Shown: positions 1 to 8,997, numbered from the stretch's first letter. The stretch is 64,000 nt of DNA from CAWCAW01 sp963714125 (GCA_963714125.1 OY970234.1:3410001-3474000); one strand, 5' to 3'. Numbers and translations are program-made. The notes: generated by a model not told the origin, from the letters alone.

Positions 1-474
1 TTCGTCGAGGATGAGCACCTCGGGCCCGTGCAGCAAGGCCGCCGCCAGCTGGATGCGTTGCTGATTCCCATGCGACAGGGCGTCCACCCGGCTGGTGACC
101 CGATCGGCGATGCCGAGGCGCTCGAGCCACGTCGTCATGGACACCGCCGCGTCGTGCGCGCTCATGCCGTGCAGCTTGCCGAGATAGATCAGCTGCTCGC
201 CCACCGCCATGGTCGGATACAGCCCGCGCTCCTCGGGCATGTAGCCGAATCGACGGCGTTGCGCTTGACCCACCGGCACCCCGTTGAAGCGAACGCTGCC
301 GGCTTCGAGGTCGACCAACCCGAATACGGCTCGCATGGCCGTGGTCTTGCCGGCCCCGTTGGCCCCCAAGAAACCGACCACTTGGCCGGCCGGAACCGAA
401 AACGAGAGATGGTCGAGGGCGGTGATGGCGCCGTAGCGCCGCAGGAGCCCGTCAAGCTCGAGGACGTCACCCAC
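1..474 (-). CDS. ABC transporter ATP-binding protein (partial, C-terminus outside window)
   Basis: Cytoplasmic ATPase subunit of an ABC transporter, NatA/ABC-2 class by resemblance. Only the first 158 residues are present; the gene runs off the left edge. Visible are a Walker A motif GANGAGKT (residues 38-45), the YMPEERGLYP stretch (78-87) typical of ABC-2 ATPases, the signature LSHGNQQR (133-140) and Walker B ending VLILDE (153-158). GTG at 474 is the first start in this frame, because an in-frame stop lies 18 nt upstream. It follows the oxidoreductase gene on the same strand by 18 nt, so the two may be co-transcribed. The permease and substrate are not visible. Confidence 0.85.
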   Translation of the reverse strand, partial: MGDVLELDGLLRRYGAITALDHLSFSVPAGQVVGFLGANGAGKTTAMRAVFGLVDLEAGSVRFNGVPVGQAQRRRFGYMPEERGLYPTMAVGEQLIYLGKLHGMSAHDAAVSMTTWLERLGIADRVTSRVDALSHGNQQRIQLAAALLHGPEVLILDE

Positions 475-492
475 CCGGCATCGCCGTTGCGC

Positions 493-1617
493 TCACCAAT
501 CCGCCCAGCCGGCCGCCTTCATTGTTCCGCGGACGGTACGGGGATCCACCGGGCGGCCCGCCTCCGACGCCTGGTAGACCGCAAAGCACAGTTGCAACAC
601 TTGCGCGGCGGCGGCAGGAGACATCTCGGCCGGAGTCCCCGTCAAAAGCGCATTGACGAAGTGGAACGAGGAACGACGGAACCCTGAGGCCCAGTCGGCG
701 TCGACGTCAGTGAACTCGGTCCACGTTCGGTTGTTGTCCTTGCCGTTGTAGAGGACCACGGGAGGAAGGTCGAGCATCTCGCCGGTGGCACGCGTCACCC
801 ACACAAACCCTTCGTCGCCTTGAATCTCGAAAAACTCATCGGCCCCGTAGTAGCGCGACCGGAGATACATCTGGGGGGCGTACTCGACCGACATGACGCC
901 CAGCAGCCCGGGGTCCTGGTATTCGAAGAGCGCCACCATCGGCTCGAAGAAGAGATCTCGCCGACGCACGACCGATTGCACGGAAACGATGTCTTGGTCC
1001 ACCAGCCACATGGCCATGGCGTACTTGTGCACCATGTCGTCGAAGAGGTGCCCACCGGGGCTGCGATCATCCAGCCGCCATCCATATCCCTCAGGTCGGA
1101 GGTTGGACTGAAAAGCCGAGTCCGTTTGCCCCACCACGGTGCGGATACGCAGCCCGGTCGGTCGACCGATGGCGCCGTCGGCCACGAGCTTCTTGGCCAG
1201 CTCGAGGGGCGGGTAGTGCACGAAGCATTCGCTCACCCGCAGGGTCAGCCCGGCCTTGTCGGCGACGCGCCCGAGCTCAAGGGACTCGTCTACCGAGTTG
1301 GTCATCGGTTTTTGCACCGAGACGTGCTTGCCGGCCTCCAGGGCGGCACCGATGTGGGCATTGTGCAGATGGGTGGGCGTGAGGATCTCCACCGCCTCGA
1401 TGTCCTCGTCGGCCAGAAAGGCGTCGATGTCGGTGTAGATCCTCGGCACACCCCCCCACCGCTGGGCCGCCTCGATGGCCACCGCCTCGTCGACGTCACA
1501 GACGGCCAAGACCTGGCAGCGGGGATCTTCCACGTACCCGGCCACGTTCAGATCGGCGATGTTCCCGGCGCCGAGGACTCCGAGTGCGACCGTCTCCCCG
1601 CCTACTGCGCGTGGCAT
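493..1617 (-). CDS. Gfo/Idh/MocA family NAD(P)-dependent oxidoreductase
   Basis: Soluble dehydrogenase of 374 aa, the usual length for sugar/inositol-type Gfo/Idh/MocA enzymes. The N-terminal Rossmann motif GVLGAGNIA (13-21) binds NAD(P). The family EKP motif appears as QKP (102-104) in VQKPMTNS, and the C-terminal half has the expected substrate-domain length. ATG at 1617 is chosen over an upstream extension because a GGAGG Shine-Dalgarno lies just before it and the protein then begins directly at the Rossmann fold. Substrate cannot be read from sequence. It is divergent from the small gene at 1746. Confidence 0.88.
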   Translation of the reverse strand: MPRAVGGETVALGVLGAGNIADLNVAGYVEDPRCQVLAVCDVDEAVAIEAAQRWGGVPRIYTDIDAFLADEDIEAVEILTPTHLHNAHIGAALEAGKHVSVQKPMTNSVDESLELGRVADKAGLTLRVSECFVHYPPLELAKKLVADGAIGRPTGLRIRTVVGQTDSAFQSNLRPEGYGWRLDDRSPGGHLFDDMVHKYAMAMWLVDQDIVSVQSVVRRRDLFFEPMVALFEYQDPGLLGVMSVEYAPQMYLRSRYYGADEFFEIQGDEGFVWVTRATGEMLDLPPVVLYNGKDNNRTWTEFTDVDADWASGFRRSSFHFVNALLTGTPAEMSPAAAAQVLQLCFAVYQASEAGRPVDPRTVRGTMKAAGWADW

Positions 1618-1745
1618 GTAATCCCCTCCGTTCGATCGCCACAGGTCAGGGGGCATGAGTCGCGCCCGGCCCGAAGCGCACAGAAACGCCGAATGTACCC
1701 CGGTAGCATGGAGCAGGCAGGTAGCGCATCGGGGGGATCGAGACA

Positions 1746-2009
1746 ATGGCAGACATGTTCAGCGATGCCGAGCTCACCGCCTTGGCCCTGGCCGCCGATC
1801 CCAACGAGCCTCTCGACCGCGACGCCGTCCCCCTCGATGTCTATTTGGGGCAGGTGGCGGGGCCATTACCCGAGTGGTACATGGCACCCGTGCGCGCCCG
1901 GCACATGAGCCGAGGTCCACAAGTCGTCATCCTCGTGTTGATCGGCGCCTTTCTGCTCATCGAGGCGTTTGGCCTGTGCAGCACCTACGGCCAGTTCCCC
2001 GTGCACTGA
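1746..2009 (+). CDS. small single-pass membrane protein, unknown function
   Basis: 87 aa. An acidic N-terminal half (residues 1-50) is followed by one hydrophobic segment at about 60-77 and a short polar tail, so it probably sits in the membrane with the acidic part on one side. A run of G residues (GGGGGG) about 10 nt upstream serves as a ribosome binding site. It lies divergently between an oxidoreductase and a convergent LysR gene. I do not recognise the family. Confidence 0.6.
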   Translation: MADMFSDAELTALALAADPNEPLDRDAVPLDVYLGQVAGPLPEWYMAPVRARHMSRGPQVVILVLIGAFLLIEAFGLCSTYGQFPVH

Positions 2010-2034
2010 CGCAACGCCCCGTCCGCAACCCCTG

Positions 2035-2904
2035 TTACCCCCGTCGTTGTGTGGCCAGTTCCACGAAGCGTCGCGCCGCCGGAGTCAAGGGTCCGTCGCG
2101 ATGGATGAGCGCCACGGCCCGTGACACCTTGGGGTGCGGTTCGACCACGACGCAACCGAGAGTGCGTGCAATCTCGGCCAGCGGACGCGGCAGCAACCCG
2201 GCCCCCGCGCCCGCCACGATGAGGGGCAGCAGCGCCTCGCGTTGAGACGCTTCCACCGCCACCACGGCATCGGCGGCTGACCGTTTCAGGGCGTCGTCGA
2301 GGAGTCGCCGCGTCGAGCTTCCCGGGGGCGTGGCCACCAACGGCAACGTGGCCAGATCCCGCACGCTGAACGGGCTCGACGCCGTGCTCCCGGGCGGGAG
2401 CACCACCAAGAAGTCCTGGCTCCACAACGCCACCGTGACGAGCCCATCGGCCTCGAGGCGCTCGGTGACCCCGACCTCGGCCTCGCCTGAGCGCACGAAT
2501 TGGAGGAGCTCGGCGGTGTCCTGAGGGTCGCTCAAGCGGATGGAGACCTTGGGGTACGCAGCGCGAAACGCCCCCACCAGCGGAGCCAGAGGCGCCACCG
2601 CCAAGGTGGGCAGACAGGCCAAGTCGAGCCGGCCCGCCTCGAGGCCGGCTACCTCCTGAACCGCCAATCGACCGATCTCCAGGTCACGGCGGGCCTGCCG
2701 GGCCGGCACAACGAGGGCCTGACCGGCGGCGGTCAGCCGGACGCCGCGCCCGAGGCGGTGAAAGAGGTCCGCACCGAGGTCGGCCTCGAGCTCCTTGATG
2801 GCCTGGGAAACCGCGGGCTGCGACATACCCAGCGCGTCGGCGGCCGCCGTGAAACCCCCGTCGTGCACCACCGCCAGGAAGATGGCCAGCCGGCGCCCAT
2901 CCAT
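2035..2904 (-). CDS. LysR family transcriptional regulator
   Basis: 289-aa DNA-binding regulator. Residues about 1-60 form the winged helix-turn-helix with the family pattern GGFTAAADALGMSQPAVSQ followed by IKELEADLG. The remainder is a periplasmic-binding-protein-like effector domain. ATG at 2904 is chosen because LysR proteins normally begin MD-x-RRL; an ATG six codons upstream (2922) is possible. It is divergent from the MFS exporter at 2976 with a 14-bp inverted repeat between them, the classic LysR arrangement, so it probably controls that transporter and itself. Confidence 0.9.
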   Translation of the reverse strand: MDGRRLAIFLAVVHDGGFTAAADALGMSQPAVSQAIKELEADLGADLFHRLGRGVRLTAAGQALVVPARQARRDLEIGRLAVQEVAGLEAGRLDLACLPTLAVAPLAPLVGAFRAAYPKVSIRLSDPQDTAELLQFVRSGEAEVGVTERLEADGLVTVALWSQDFLVVLPPGSTASSPFSVRDLATLPLVATPPGSSTRRLLDDALKRSAADAVVAVEASQREALLPLIVAGAGAGLLPRPLAEIARTLGCVVVEPHPKVSRAVALIHRDGPLTPAARRFVELATQRRG

Positions 2905-2907
2905 AGG

Positions 2908-2921
2908 TGAATACCTATTCA
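2908..2921. promoter_or_regulatory. inverted repeat, candidate LysR operator
   Basis: TGAATA-CC-TATTCA, a 6-bp perfect inverted repeat with a 2-bp centre, lies immediately before the LysR start and 54 nt before the MFS start. Its AT-rich composition contrasts with its surroundings. Assignment to the adjacent LysR protein is inference from position. Confidence 0.5.
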
Positions 2922-2975
2922 TATGCGTAAATCTACTTCTTTGACCTTTGGAACCGGGGCGGTCAGGCTGCCATC

Positions 2976-4397
2976 GTGACCATGACGTCGGCGCCGCGTT
3001 TCCTGACCGAGCCGGCTCGACCCGACTGGTTGCGCCGGCGTGCCGACGCCCACTGGTACGCCCTGGCGGCGGTGTGCATCGGGGCCTTCATGGGCCAGCT
3101 CGACGCCAGCATCGTGACGGTGGCCTTTCCGACGTTGCAGAAGGTCTTCCACGCCAGTGTGGGCTCGGTCACCTGGGTGGGCTTGAGCTACCTCGTCGTG
3201 CTGGTGGCCGGCGTCACCGCCGTGGGCCGCCTGGCCGACATGGTCGGGCGCAAGTTGCTCTACACCTACGGCTTCATCGTCTTCGTCATCGGCTCGGGGC
3301 TGTGCGCGCTGGCACCAACGCTGCTCAGCCTCGACGCCTGCCGAGTGCTCCAAGGCATCGGCGCCGCCATGCTCCAAGCCAACTCCGTCGCCATCATCTA
3401 CCTGGCCATGCCCACCCAACGCGTGGGCCGGGCGCTGGGTATCCAAGGTGCGGCCCAAGCGCTCGGGCTGGCCCTCGGCCCCACGGTGGGCGGACTGCTG
3501 CTGGCGGCGGGCGGATGGCGGCTCATCTTCTTGGTCAACATTCCGGCCGGGATCATCGGCATCGCGGCGGCGTGGGTGCTGTTGCCGCGCAGCCGCGAGC
3601 TCCAGGTGCGCTCCCCCTTCGACATCAGAGGCTTGGCTCTGTTCGTGCCCACCGTCATGTCCACGTTGGTGGCCGTGTCGATGGGCGGCCATTGGGGGTG
3701 GACCTCGCCGTGGTGTGGCGCTCTGTATGTGATGGCCATCGTCGGTGGCGCCACCTTTGTCGCCCATGAACGCCGCAGCCGCGCCCCCATGCTCGATCTG
3801 TCGTTGCTGCGCACGCGCCGTTTCTCGAGCGGGGTTGCCAGTGGCTTGCTCTCCTACGTGGTGCTGTTCGGGACCATGTTGGCAGTGCCTTACTTCCTGG
3901 AGCGCGGCCGCTTGCTGCATCCGGGCCAGGCCGGGCTGGTGTTGAGCGCGTTACCCGTGGCGCTCGGATGCGTGGCACCCTTCGCCGGAAAGCTGTCCGA
4001 ACGCATTGGCCCCCGTCCCCTCACCACGGCGGGAATGGCGTTGAGCGCTACCTTCCTGGCCCTGGCCGGAACCACGCAGCCCGCGGGTTGGCTCCTGGTG
4101 GTCGAGCTCGCCCTCGTCGGTGTGGGTTTCGGGTTGTTCGTGCCGGCCAACAACGCCGCCATCATGCAGGCCGCACCTCGCACGCAGGCGGGGATGGCCA
4201 GTGGCGTGGTGAATATGACCCGGGGCCTGGGCACCGCCCTCGGCTTGGCCGTGATGGGAATCGTCTTCGGGGCCGTGGCCCCCGGCGGGCACAGTGCCGC
4301 TACTGCCCGCAGCGCATTCGAGGTGGCCGGGGTGCTCCTGGCCGCCGTGGCCGTCGCCGCCGGGCTCCTCTCGGGAGCCGCCCCGCCTTCGAGTTGA
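2976..4397 (+). CDS. MFS transporter, DHA2 (EmrB/QacA) type drug exporter
   Basis: 473-aa integral membrane protein with many hydrophobic helices. Diagnostic DHA2 features are the first-helix motif GQLDASIVTVAFP (about 39-51), motif A GRLADMVGRK between helices 2 and 3, and motif C GLALGPTVGG in helix 5. The family is proton-driven and exports drugs or other hydrophobic compounds. Start is GTG 2976 or ATG 2982. It is divergent from a LysR regulator, which probably controls it. Substrate unknown. Confidence 0.9.
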   Translation: MTMTSAPRFLTEPARPDWLRRRADAHWYALAAVCIGAFMGQLDASIVTVAFPTLQKVFHASVGSVTWVGLSYLVVLVAGVTAVGRLADMVGRKLLYTYGFIVFVIGSGLCALAPTLLSLDACRVLQGIGAAMLQANSVAIIYLAMPTQRVGRALGIQGAAQALGLALGPTVGGLLLAAGGWRLIFLVNIPAGIIGIAAAWVLLPRSRELQVRSPFDIRGLALFVPTVMSTLVAVSMGGHWGWTSPWCGALYVMAIVGGATFVAHERRSRAPMLDLSLLRTRRFSSGVASGLLSYVVLFGTMLAVPYFLERGRLLHPGQAGLVLSALPVALGCVAPFAGKLSERIGPRPLTTAGMALSATFLALAGTTQPAGWLLVVELALVGVGFGLFVPANNAAIMQAAPRTQAGMASGVVNMTRGLGTALGLAVMGIVFGAVAPGGHSAATARSAFEVAGVLLAAVAVAAGLLSGAAPPSS

Positions 4398-4406
4398 GTG
4401 TGGTGA

Positions 4407-5588
4407 CTACGAGGGCTTGTCGGTACCGAGTACCCACATGGCGAAGAATTGCGACCCTCCGCCATAGGCATGCCCCAAGGCGCGCCGCACGCCGTCGACC
4501 TGATGCTCGCCCGCCTGTCCGCGCACCTGCATTGCCACTTCCAAGAAGCGCAGCATGCCCGAGGCGCCGATGGGGTTCGACGACAAGACGCCACCCGAGC
4601 AGTTCCACGGGATGTCACCACCATCAAGAGCGGTGGCCCCTTCGTCGGTGAGCTTCCAGCCCTCGCCTTCGGCCGCGAAGCCGAGGTTCTCGAGCCACAT
4701 GGGCTCGTACCAGCTGAACGGCACGTACACCTCGGCCACGTCGATCTCGGCGCGGGGATTGGTGATGCCGGCTTGGCGATAGACGTCCGCCGCGCAGTCC
4801 CGGCCCGCTTGCGGGTTCACCTGGTCGCGTCCGGCGAACATGGTGGGTTCCGAGCGCATGGACATGCCGTGCACCCACGCCGCGGGGTGGCCCGAGCCGT
4901 TCTTGGTGCCGGAGGCGCCGACCACCTTTTCGCTGGCGAGCACCATGGCGGCGGCCCCGTCGGAGGACGGACACGTCTCCAGATAGCGGATGGGATCCCA
5001 CAACATGATGGAGTCCTTCACCATGTCGAAGGAGATGTCCTCGATGTGCAGGTGCGCGTAGGGGTTCTTCAGGGCTTGGAGGCGGTCCTTGACGGCCACC
5101 AGGATCCCGATGTGGTCGGGGGCACCGGAACGGCGCATGTAGGCGCGCACGTGGGGAGCGAAGTAGCCGCCCGCTCCGGCCAGAAGGGGCGCCGAAAAGG
5201 GCTGCGGCACCGACAGCGCCCACATGGCGTCGGAGTCGGACTGCTTCTCGAAAGCGACGGTCAGGACGCGGTCATGGGTCCCCGAGGTGACGAGGTGGGC
5301 GGCCACCAAGGCCGTGGACCCACCCACCGAGCCGGCCGTGTGGACGCGGAGCATGGGTTTGCCCACGGCGCCGAGAGCAGGCGCCAAGTACAGCTCGGGC
5401 ATCATCACGCCCTCGAACATGTCGGGGGCCTTGCCGATGACCACGGCGTCGATGTCGGACCAGTCCATGCCGGCGTCCTCTAGGGCGCGCGACGCGGCCT
5501 CGCGCACGAGCCCGGCGATGGAGACGTCCTCGCGTTTGGCGGCGTGGCGGGTCTGGCCCACCCCGATGACCGCACAGCGTTCGGCCAT
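4407..5588 (-). CDS. thiolase-fold protein lacking the catalytic Cys (SCPx/Ltp2-like)
   Basis: 393 aa, thiolase superfamily of the lipid-transfer-protein type. The start fixes at ATG 5588, which overlaps the stop of the upstream gene as TGATG. Where a thiolase has its nucleophilic Cys (about residue 86), the sequence reads HTAGSVGGSTALVAA with Gly there, so thiolysis by the normal mechanism is unlikely. Known Ltp2-type proteins with this change act as retro-aldolases with a DUF35 partner on side-chain thioesters of steroids. It is last in an operon with another thiolase-fold protein and two DUF35 proteins. An aldolase or scaffold role is inference. Confidence 0.85.
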   Translation of the reverse strand: MAERCAVIGVGQTRHAAKREDVSIAGLVREAASRALEDAGMDWSDIDAVVIGKAPDMFEGVMMPELYLAPALGAVGKPMLRVHTAGSVGGSTALVAAHLVTSGTHDRVLTVAFEKQSDSDAMWALSVPQPFSAPLLAGAGGYFAPHVRAYMRRSGAPDHIGILVAVKDRLQALKNPYAHLHIEDISFDMVKDSIMLWDPIRYLETCPSSDGAAAMVLASEKVVGASGTKNGSGHPAAWVHGMSMRSEPTMFAGRDQVNPQAGRDCAADVYRQAGITNPRAEIDVAEVYVPFSWYEPMWLENLGFAAEGEGWKLTDEGATALDGGDIPWNCSGGVLSSNPIGASGMLRFLEVAMQVRGQAGEHQVDGVRRALGHAYGGGSQFFAMWVLGTDKPS

Positions 5589-6691
5589 CAGGAACCCCCT
5601 GAGCCCGGCGGCGTGGCGGCCAGCGCACACACCAGGTTCTGTTGCAGACAAGGACCGGAGGTGGCATGAGCGAGTGCCGTCGACGCCGAACCGTCCATGA
5701 TCCGCGCCGCCGCTTCTCCGATGCGTACCAGCCCGGCCACCATCAGGGCGTTGGCCGCCAACGCCCCGCCCGACGGGTTGATGGCGGTGGCGTCCTGCAG
5801 ATCAAGAGCGCGCCGCAAGATGATCTCCTGAGACGCAAACGGAGCGTGCAGCTCGGCCACGTCGATCGATGTACCGAAGATGCCGGCCGCCTCGGCGGCG
5901 AGTCGCGTCGAACTCGACGTGGTCAGGTCGCGCATGCCCAGTTGGTGGGTCTCGATGCGGTGGTCCATGCCGGTGATCCACGCCGGCGACTCACACAGCT
6001 CGGTGGCCCGGTCCCCGGCTACGAGCACGATGGCAGCGGCCTGGTCGGTAATGGGGGGAAGGGTGTGACGACGCAGCGGTGACACCACGTAGTCGTCGTT
6101 CATGAGCTCCTCGACGCTGCTGTCCTTGCGCACCTGGGCGTTGGGATTGCCCATGGCATCGCGTCGCGACCGCGCTGCAATGGCGGCCATGTCTTGTTCG
6201 GTGCACAGCCCCTCGTCAAGCAAGGCCCGTGCTTGCAGGGCGGCCAGGGCCACCGGATCAGGCCACAGGGGTGCCATGTTGTAGGGGTCGAGCTGCAGGG
6301 CGAGCACCCGGTCGAGTTGGCTCGGCGACGAGCGGCCGAAGCTGTAGACGAGGGCGGTGTCGATGTCGTCTTCTTGGAGCTGCGTCCACGCTTCATACAG
6401 CGCCCATGCCCCGTCCATCTCGACGTGGCTTTCGCGCATGGGCGGCCACACGCCCACGGCGTCGAGGGCCATCACAAAACTAAAAGGCGCACCGACGAGG
6501 TAATCGGTGCTTCCCGAGCACACGAATCCCATGTCGTTCTTGGTGAGCCCCACATTGCCGAAGACCTCTTGGACCACCGGCATGAGCATCTCGACTTCGT
6601 TGCGGTGGTCCTCGCTGCGCGACGCCTGGGACTGGGCGAAGGACACCACCGCCACCGGGCGCACCGCTCGGCGTGTCGAGGAGGGCGTCAC
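5588..6691 (-). CDS. thiolase-fold protein, second subunit, no catalytic Cys
   Basis: 367 aa starting at GTG 6691, which overlaps the preceding stop as GTGA. It has the thiolase-like layout but diverges more than its neighbour: the nucleophile region reads HVEMDGAWALYEA, with no Cys. It is translationally coupled both upstream (DUF35) and downstream (thiolase-fold), so the four proteins are probably made in fixed proportion and may form one complex. Its own enzymatic activity is doubtful. Context suggests CoA-thioester metabolism, perhaps of a steroid or branched side chain. Confidence 0.8.
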   Translation of the reverse strand: MTPSSTRRAVRPVAVVSFAQSQASRSEDHRNEVEMLMPVVQEVFGNVGLTKNDMGFVCSGSTDYLVGAPFSFVMALDAVGVWPPMRESHVEMDGAWALYEAWTQLQEDDIDTALVYSFGRSSPSQLDRVLALQLDPYNMAPLWPDPVALAALQARALLDEGLCTEQDMAAIAARSRRDAMGNPNAQVRKDSSVEELMNDDYVVSPLRRHTLPPITDQAAAIVLVAGDRATELCESPAWITGMDHRIETHQLGMRDLTTSSSTRLAAEAAGIFGTSIDVAELHAPFASQEIILRRALDLQDATAINPSGGALAANALMVAGLVRIGEAAARIMDGSASTALAHATSGPCLQQNLVCALAATPPGSGGS

Positions 6692-7188
6692 AGGTATTCC
6701 TTGTAGCTGTCGTAGTCGGCGTCGGGCTCACCGTTGGGCCGGAAGTACTTCACCGACGCCGTCGACAGTCCGAGTTCGCTCTCGTCCACCCACACCGCTT
6801 CGACGCGCATGCCCATGCGGATCTGGTCGGTGGGGATCTCCTGAATGAGGCCCATAAAGGCCAGGTTGGAGCCGTCGATGAGAATCAGTGCGCAGATGTA
6901 GGGGATCTCGATGGACTGCCCCTGAAAGGGGACGTTCACCACGCAGTAGGTGGTCACCGTGCCGGCGTTGCCGAGCTCCACCTCGTCGGTGGTGGCCACG
7001 CCGTCGGTCGGGCACGATCCACGCGGCGGCACGTAGACCTTCTTGCACTTGGGACAGCGCTGGCCCAGGAAACGCCCTTCGGCCATGCCCTTCAAGAACT
7101 TCGACTGCGCCAAACCGGCCGTGAACTGGTAGTCGAGATGCATGGGTGCATCCATCATCGTGACCACGGCGGTTTCGTCCTCGCTCAT
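6688..7188 (-). CDS. DUF35 zinc-ribbon/OB-fold protein (ChsH2/acyl-CoA-associated type)
   Basis: 166 aa. An N-terminal helical hairpin precedes a rubredoxin-like ribbon CPKCKKVYVPPRGSCPTD and a C-terminal OB fold. The ribbon has C-x2-C-x10-C-x2-D, so the usual fourth Cys is Asp. DUF35 proteins bind thiolase-fold partners and hold acyl-CoA substrates. ATG 7188 overlaps the preceding stop as ATGA, which excludes the longer upstream reading. It is followed by a GTGA overlap with a thiolase-fold gene. Confidence 0.85.
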   Translation of the reverse strand: MSEDETAVVTMMDAPMHLDYQFTAGLAQSKFLKGMAEGRFLGQRCPKCKKVYVPPRGSCPTDGVATTDEVELGNAGTVTTYCVVNVPFQGQSIEIPYICALILIDGSNLAFMGLIQEIPTDQIRMGMRVEAVWVDESELGLSTASVKYFRPNGEPDADYDSYKEYL

Positions 7189-7658
7189 GACGCTCCCTCG
7201 GGCACAAAGCACTCGATGTCCAGAACATGGCCCACACGCTCGGCCTGAGGGCGAAAGCGTGCCGTGACGCGCATGCCGCTGTGCAGCGCGTCGGGCGACG
7301 CGGCGTCCACCACGTGCAGCATGGCGGTGTCGGCTCCGTCGAGTTGGATGAGGGCCCACGCGAAAGGACGATCGAGCGGTTGGTTGGCCAGCGGGCGGGC
7401 GGCCCATGCCCAGGTGGTCACCGTGCCTCCGGGGCCAACCGACACCGTCCCTTCAGTGTCCTCGCCCGTGTTGGGGTCGTACTCGGCGGGAGGGACGATG
7501 ACGCGGCCGTCGTGGCCACGCGTGCCCACTATCTCGCCGTTACGCAGAGCGGTGAGGAACCCCCCGATAACCGGACCGACGGAGCGGTGGTAGGTGTACT
7601 CGAGGACGTGCGGCGCCCGCAGTACTTCGTCGTCGCCCCCACCCGTGTCGTCAGGCAC
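7185..7658 (-). CDS. DUF35-like OB-fold protein with degenerate zinc ribbon
   Basis: 157 aa from GTG 7658. The position of the zinc ribbon reads VGTRGHDGRVIVPPAEYDP, in which all Cys ligands are gone but the VPP..YDP frame remains. An OB-fold half follows. Paired with the next gene, which keeps three Cys, it looks like a paralogous heterodimer partner. No Shine-Dalgarno is evident and the gene starts 10 nt after the YbhN-like gene ends, so it may be read from that transcript or as a leaderless message. A longer N-terminus from 7766 is unlikely, since it would overlap the upstream gene with low-complexity sequence. Confidence 0.75.
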   Translation of the reverse strand: MPDDTGGGDDEVLRAPHVLEYTYHRSVGPVIGGFLTALRNGEIVGTRGHDGRVIVPPAEYDPNTGEDTEGTVSVGPGGTVTTWAWAARPLANQPLDRPFAWALIQLDGADTAMLHVVDAASPDALHSGMRVTARFRPQAERVGHVLDIECFVPEGAS

Positions 7659-7668
7659 GGCGGTGAAA

Positions 7669-8952
7669 CTAGAACAAATTGCAGTTTCGCGCCAGCCCTC
7701 CAGCCCTCCGAGCCTCCATCCCTCCCCGCCCCGGGGCCGAGTCCGTGCGCACCCATAGGTCCTCACTCATGCTGGTCTTTCGAGTGCACCGGGGGCCACC
7801 GACCCGCCCCGGATCCGGCGGCGGGTCCCAGTGCGGTGGCGGGAGCTGAGCTTCGGCCACCACGCCTCTCAACTGCTCCCTACGGTTGGTGGTCTCCCGG
7901 CCATTACGGTCTCCCCGCAGCGAGAGATAGGCGTCCGCCCCCACAGGAATGGGTAGCCAGAAGTTCACGAGGCGGCAGCCGAGCACGCCCAGGATGGCGA
8001 TCCCACGAGTGGCGCCGAATCCGACCAAGCTCGGTACGAGAACCCCTTCGACGACACCCAAACCTCCCGGCGTCACGGGTATGGCCGCCAACACATAGGC
8101 CAGGCCATAAGCGACGAGCAGACCGTCGGGGTTCTCCACGTGTCCAAAGGCAGTAAGGAAAACGAACAGGGACGCCGCGTCCAACAACCAGTTGGCGGCG
8201 GCCCACAGCACTGCTCGACGCAGCAGGGCACGGTCAGCGACCATGACTCTGATCCGCGTGGCGATCTGGTGCACAATGCGGTCGGCAGTATCGGCTGCAC
8301 CCAGCTTGAGAAACGGCAGGCGCGTGATCAGCTTTCTCAGAACGGCCGCCGATCGCTCCTCGCCGCGCGTGAGCATGAAGACCACCCCGGCGAAGCCAGC
8401 CAGAAGCAAGGCGCCGATGATGGCAGCGGTGGCATAGATGGGGTTGAATCCCGTCAAGGGAATCGACACGATCAAGGCCAGCCACAAGATGGCGTTCAGT
8501 ACGAGCGCGGAGCCGATCCCCTGGATGGCGAGGGCAAGGCCGGCATCGCTGCCGCTCACCCCTTCATTGGTCAGCAGCCGGTACCCAAGCCCGTCGCCGC
8601 CGGCGGTGCCTCCGGGCAAGACATGACTGACGGCGAGGGTCGAAAGGTCGATCCTCCAGACCCGAGAGAAGCGACTCGCCCCCGCGGGCAGCACCGCCTT
8701 TGTCAGTTTGGCGTAGCTCGCCAGGCTGGCCACTTCGAGCGCGACACCGAGCACGACAAACCCGACGTTCACGCGTCGCAGCAAATGGAGCGAGTGACCC
8801 AATCCGGCGATCTGTGGAAGCACCAAGTACTCGACGGCGAGTCCGAACACGATGAGCAACACGGCGCGCCGAATCGGGTGCTCGCTGGCCAATCGCCGCC
8901 ACAGCGGCGGACGCGGCGCCGGTTGCTGCTCAGTTGATGACTCGGTCACCAC
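7669..8952 (-). CDS. YbhN/LPG-synthase transmembrane-region family protein
   Basis: 427-aa integral membrane protein of the UPF0104 family (lysylphosphatidylglycerol-synthase TM region, AglD/YbhN-like). It has about eight hydrophobic helices and the family motif PGGTAGGDGLGYRLL in the middle, plus PVTPGGLGVVEG near the end. Family members are thought to act in lipid or polyprenyl-linked transport. Start is GTG 8952 with GAGG six nt upstream. The last ~80 residues after the final helix are Pro/Arg-rich and unlike the family, so the true domain ends near residue 345; this tail could reflect a lost stop codon. Confidence 0.8.
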   Translation of the reverse strand: MVTESSTEQQPAPRPPLWRRLASEHPIRRAVLLIVFGLAVEYLVLPQIAGLGHSLHLLRRVNVGFVVLGVALEVASLASYAKLTKAVLPAGASRFSRVWRIDLSTLAVSHVLPGGTAGGDGLGYRLLTNEGVSGSDAGLALAIQGIGSALVLNAILWLALIVSIPLTGFNPIYATAAIIGALLLAGFAGVVFMLTRGEERSAAVLRKLITRLPFLKLGAADTADRIVHQIATRIRVMVADRALLRRAVLWAAANWLLDAASLFVFLTAFGHVENPDGLLVAYGLAYVLAAIPVTPGGLGVVEGVLVPSLVGFGATRGIAILGVLGCRLVNFWLPIPVGADAYLSLRGDRNGRETTNRREQLRGVVAEAQLPPPHWDPPPDPGRVGGPRCTRKTSMSEDLWVRTDSAPGRGGMEARRAGGLARNCNLF

Positions 8953-8997
8953 TACTTACCTCGAGAGGGCCAATCTTTTCTCAGGTGCATCGATGAT

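Noticed and set aside
2919..3920. 333-codon minus-strand open frame opposite the MFS gene
   Set aside because: Gln/His/Arg-rich translation with no motif; the plus-strand MFS protein has all family signatures.
7659..7685. TAGAACAAATTGCAG upstream of the first DUF35 gene as a KstR site
   Set aside because: Only one half-site TAGAAC fits; the other arm is not GTTCTA, so there is no real palindrome.
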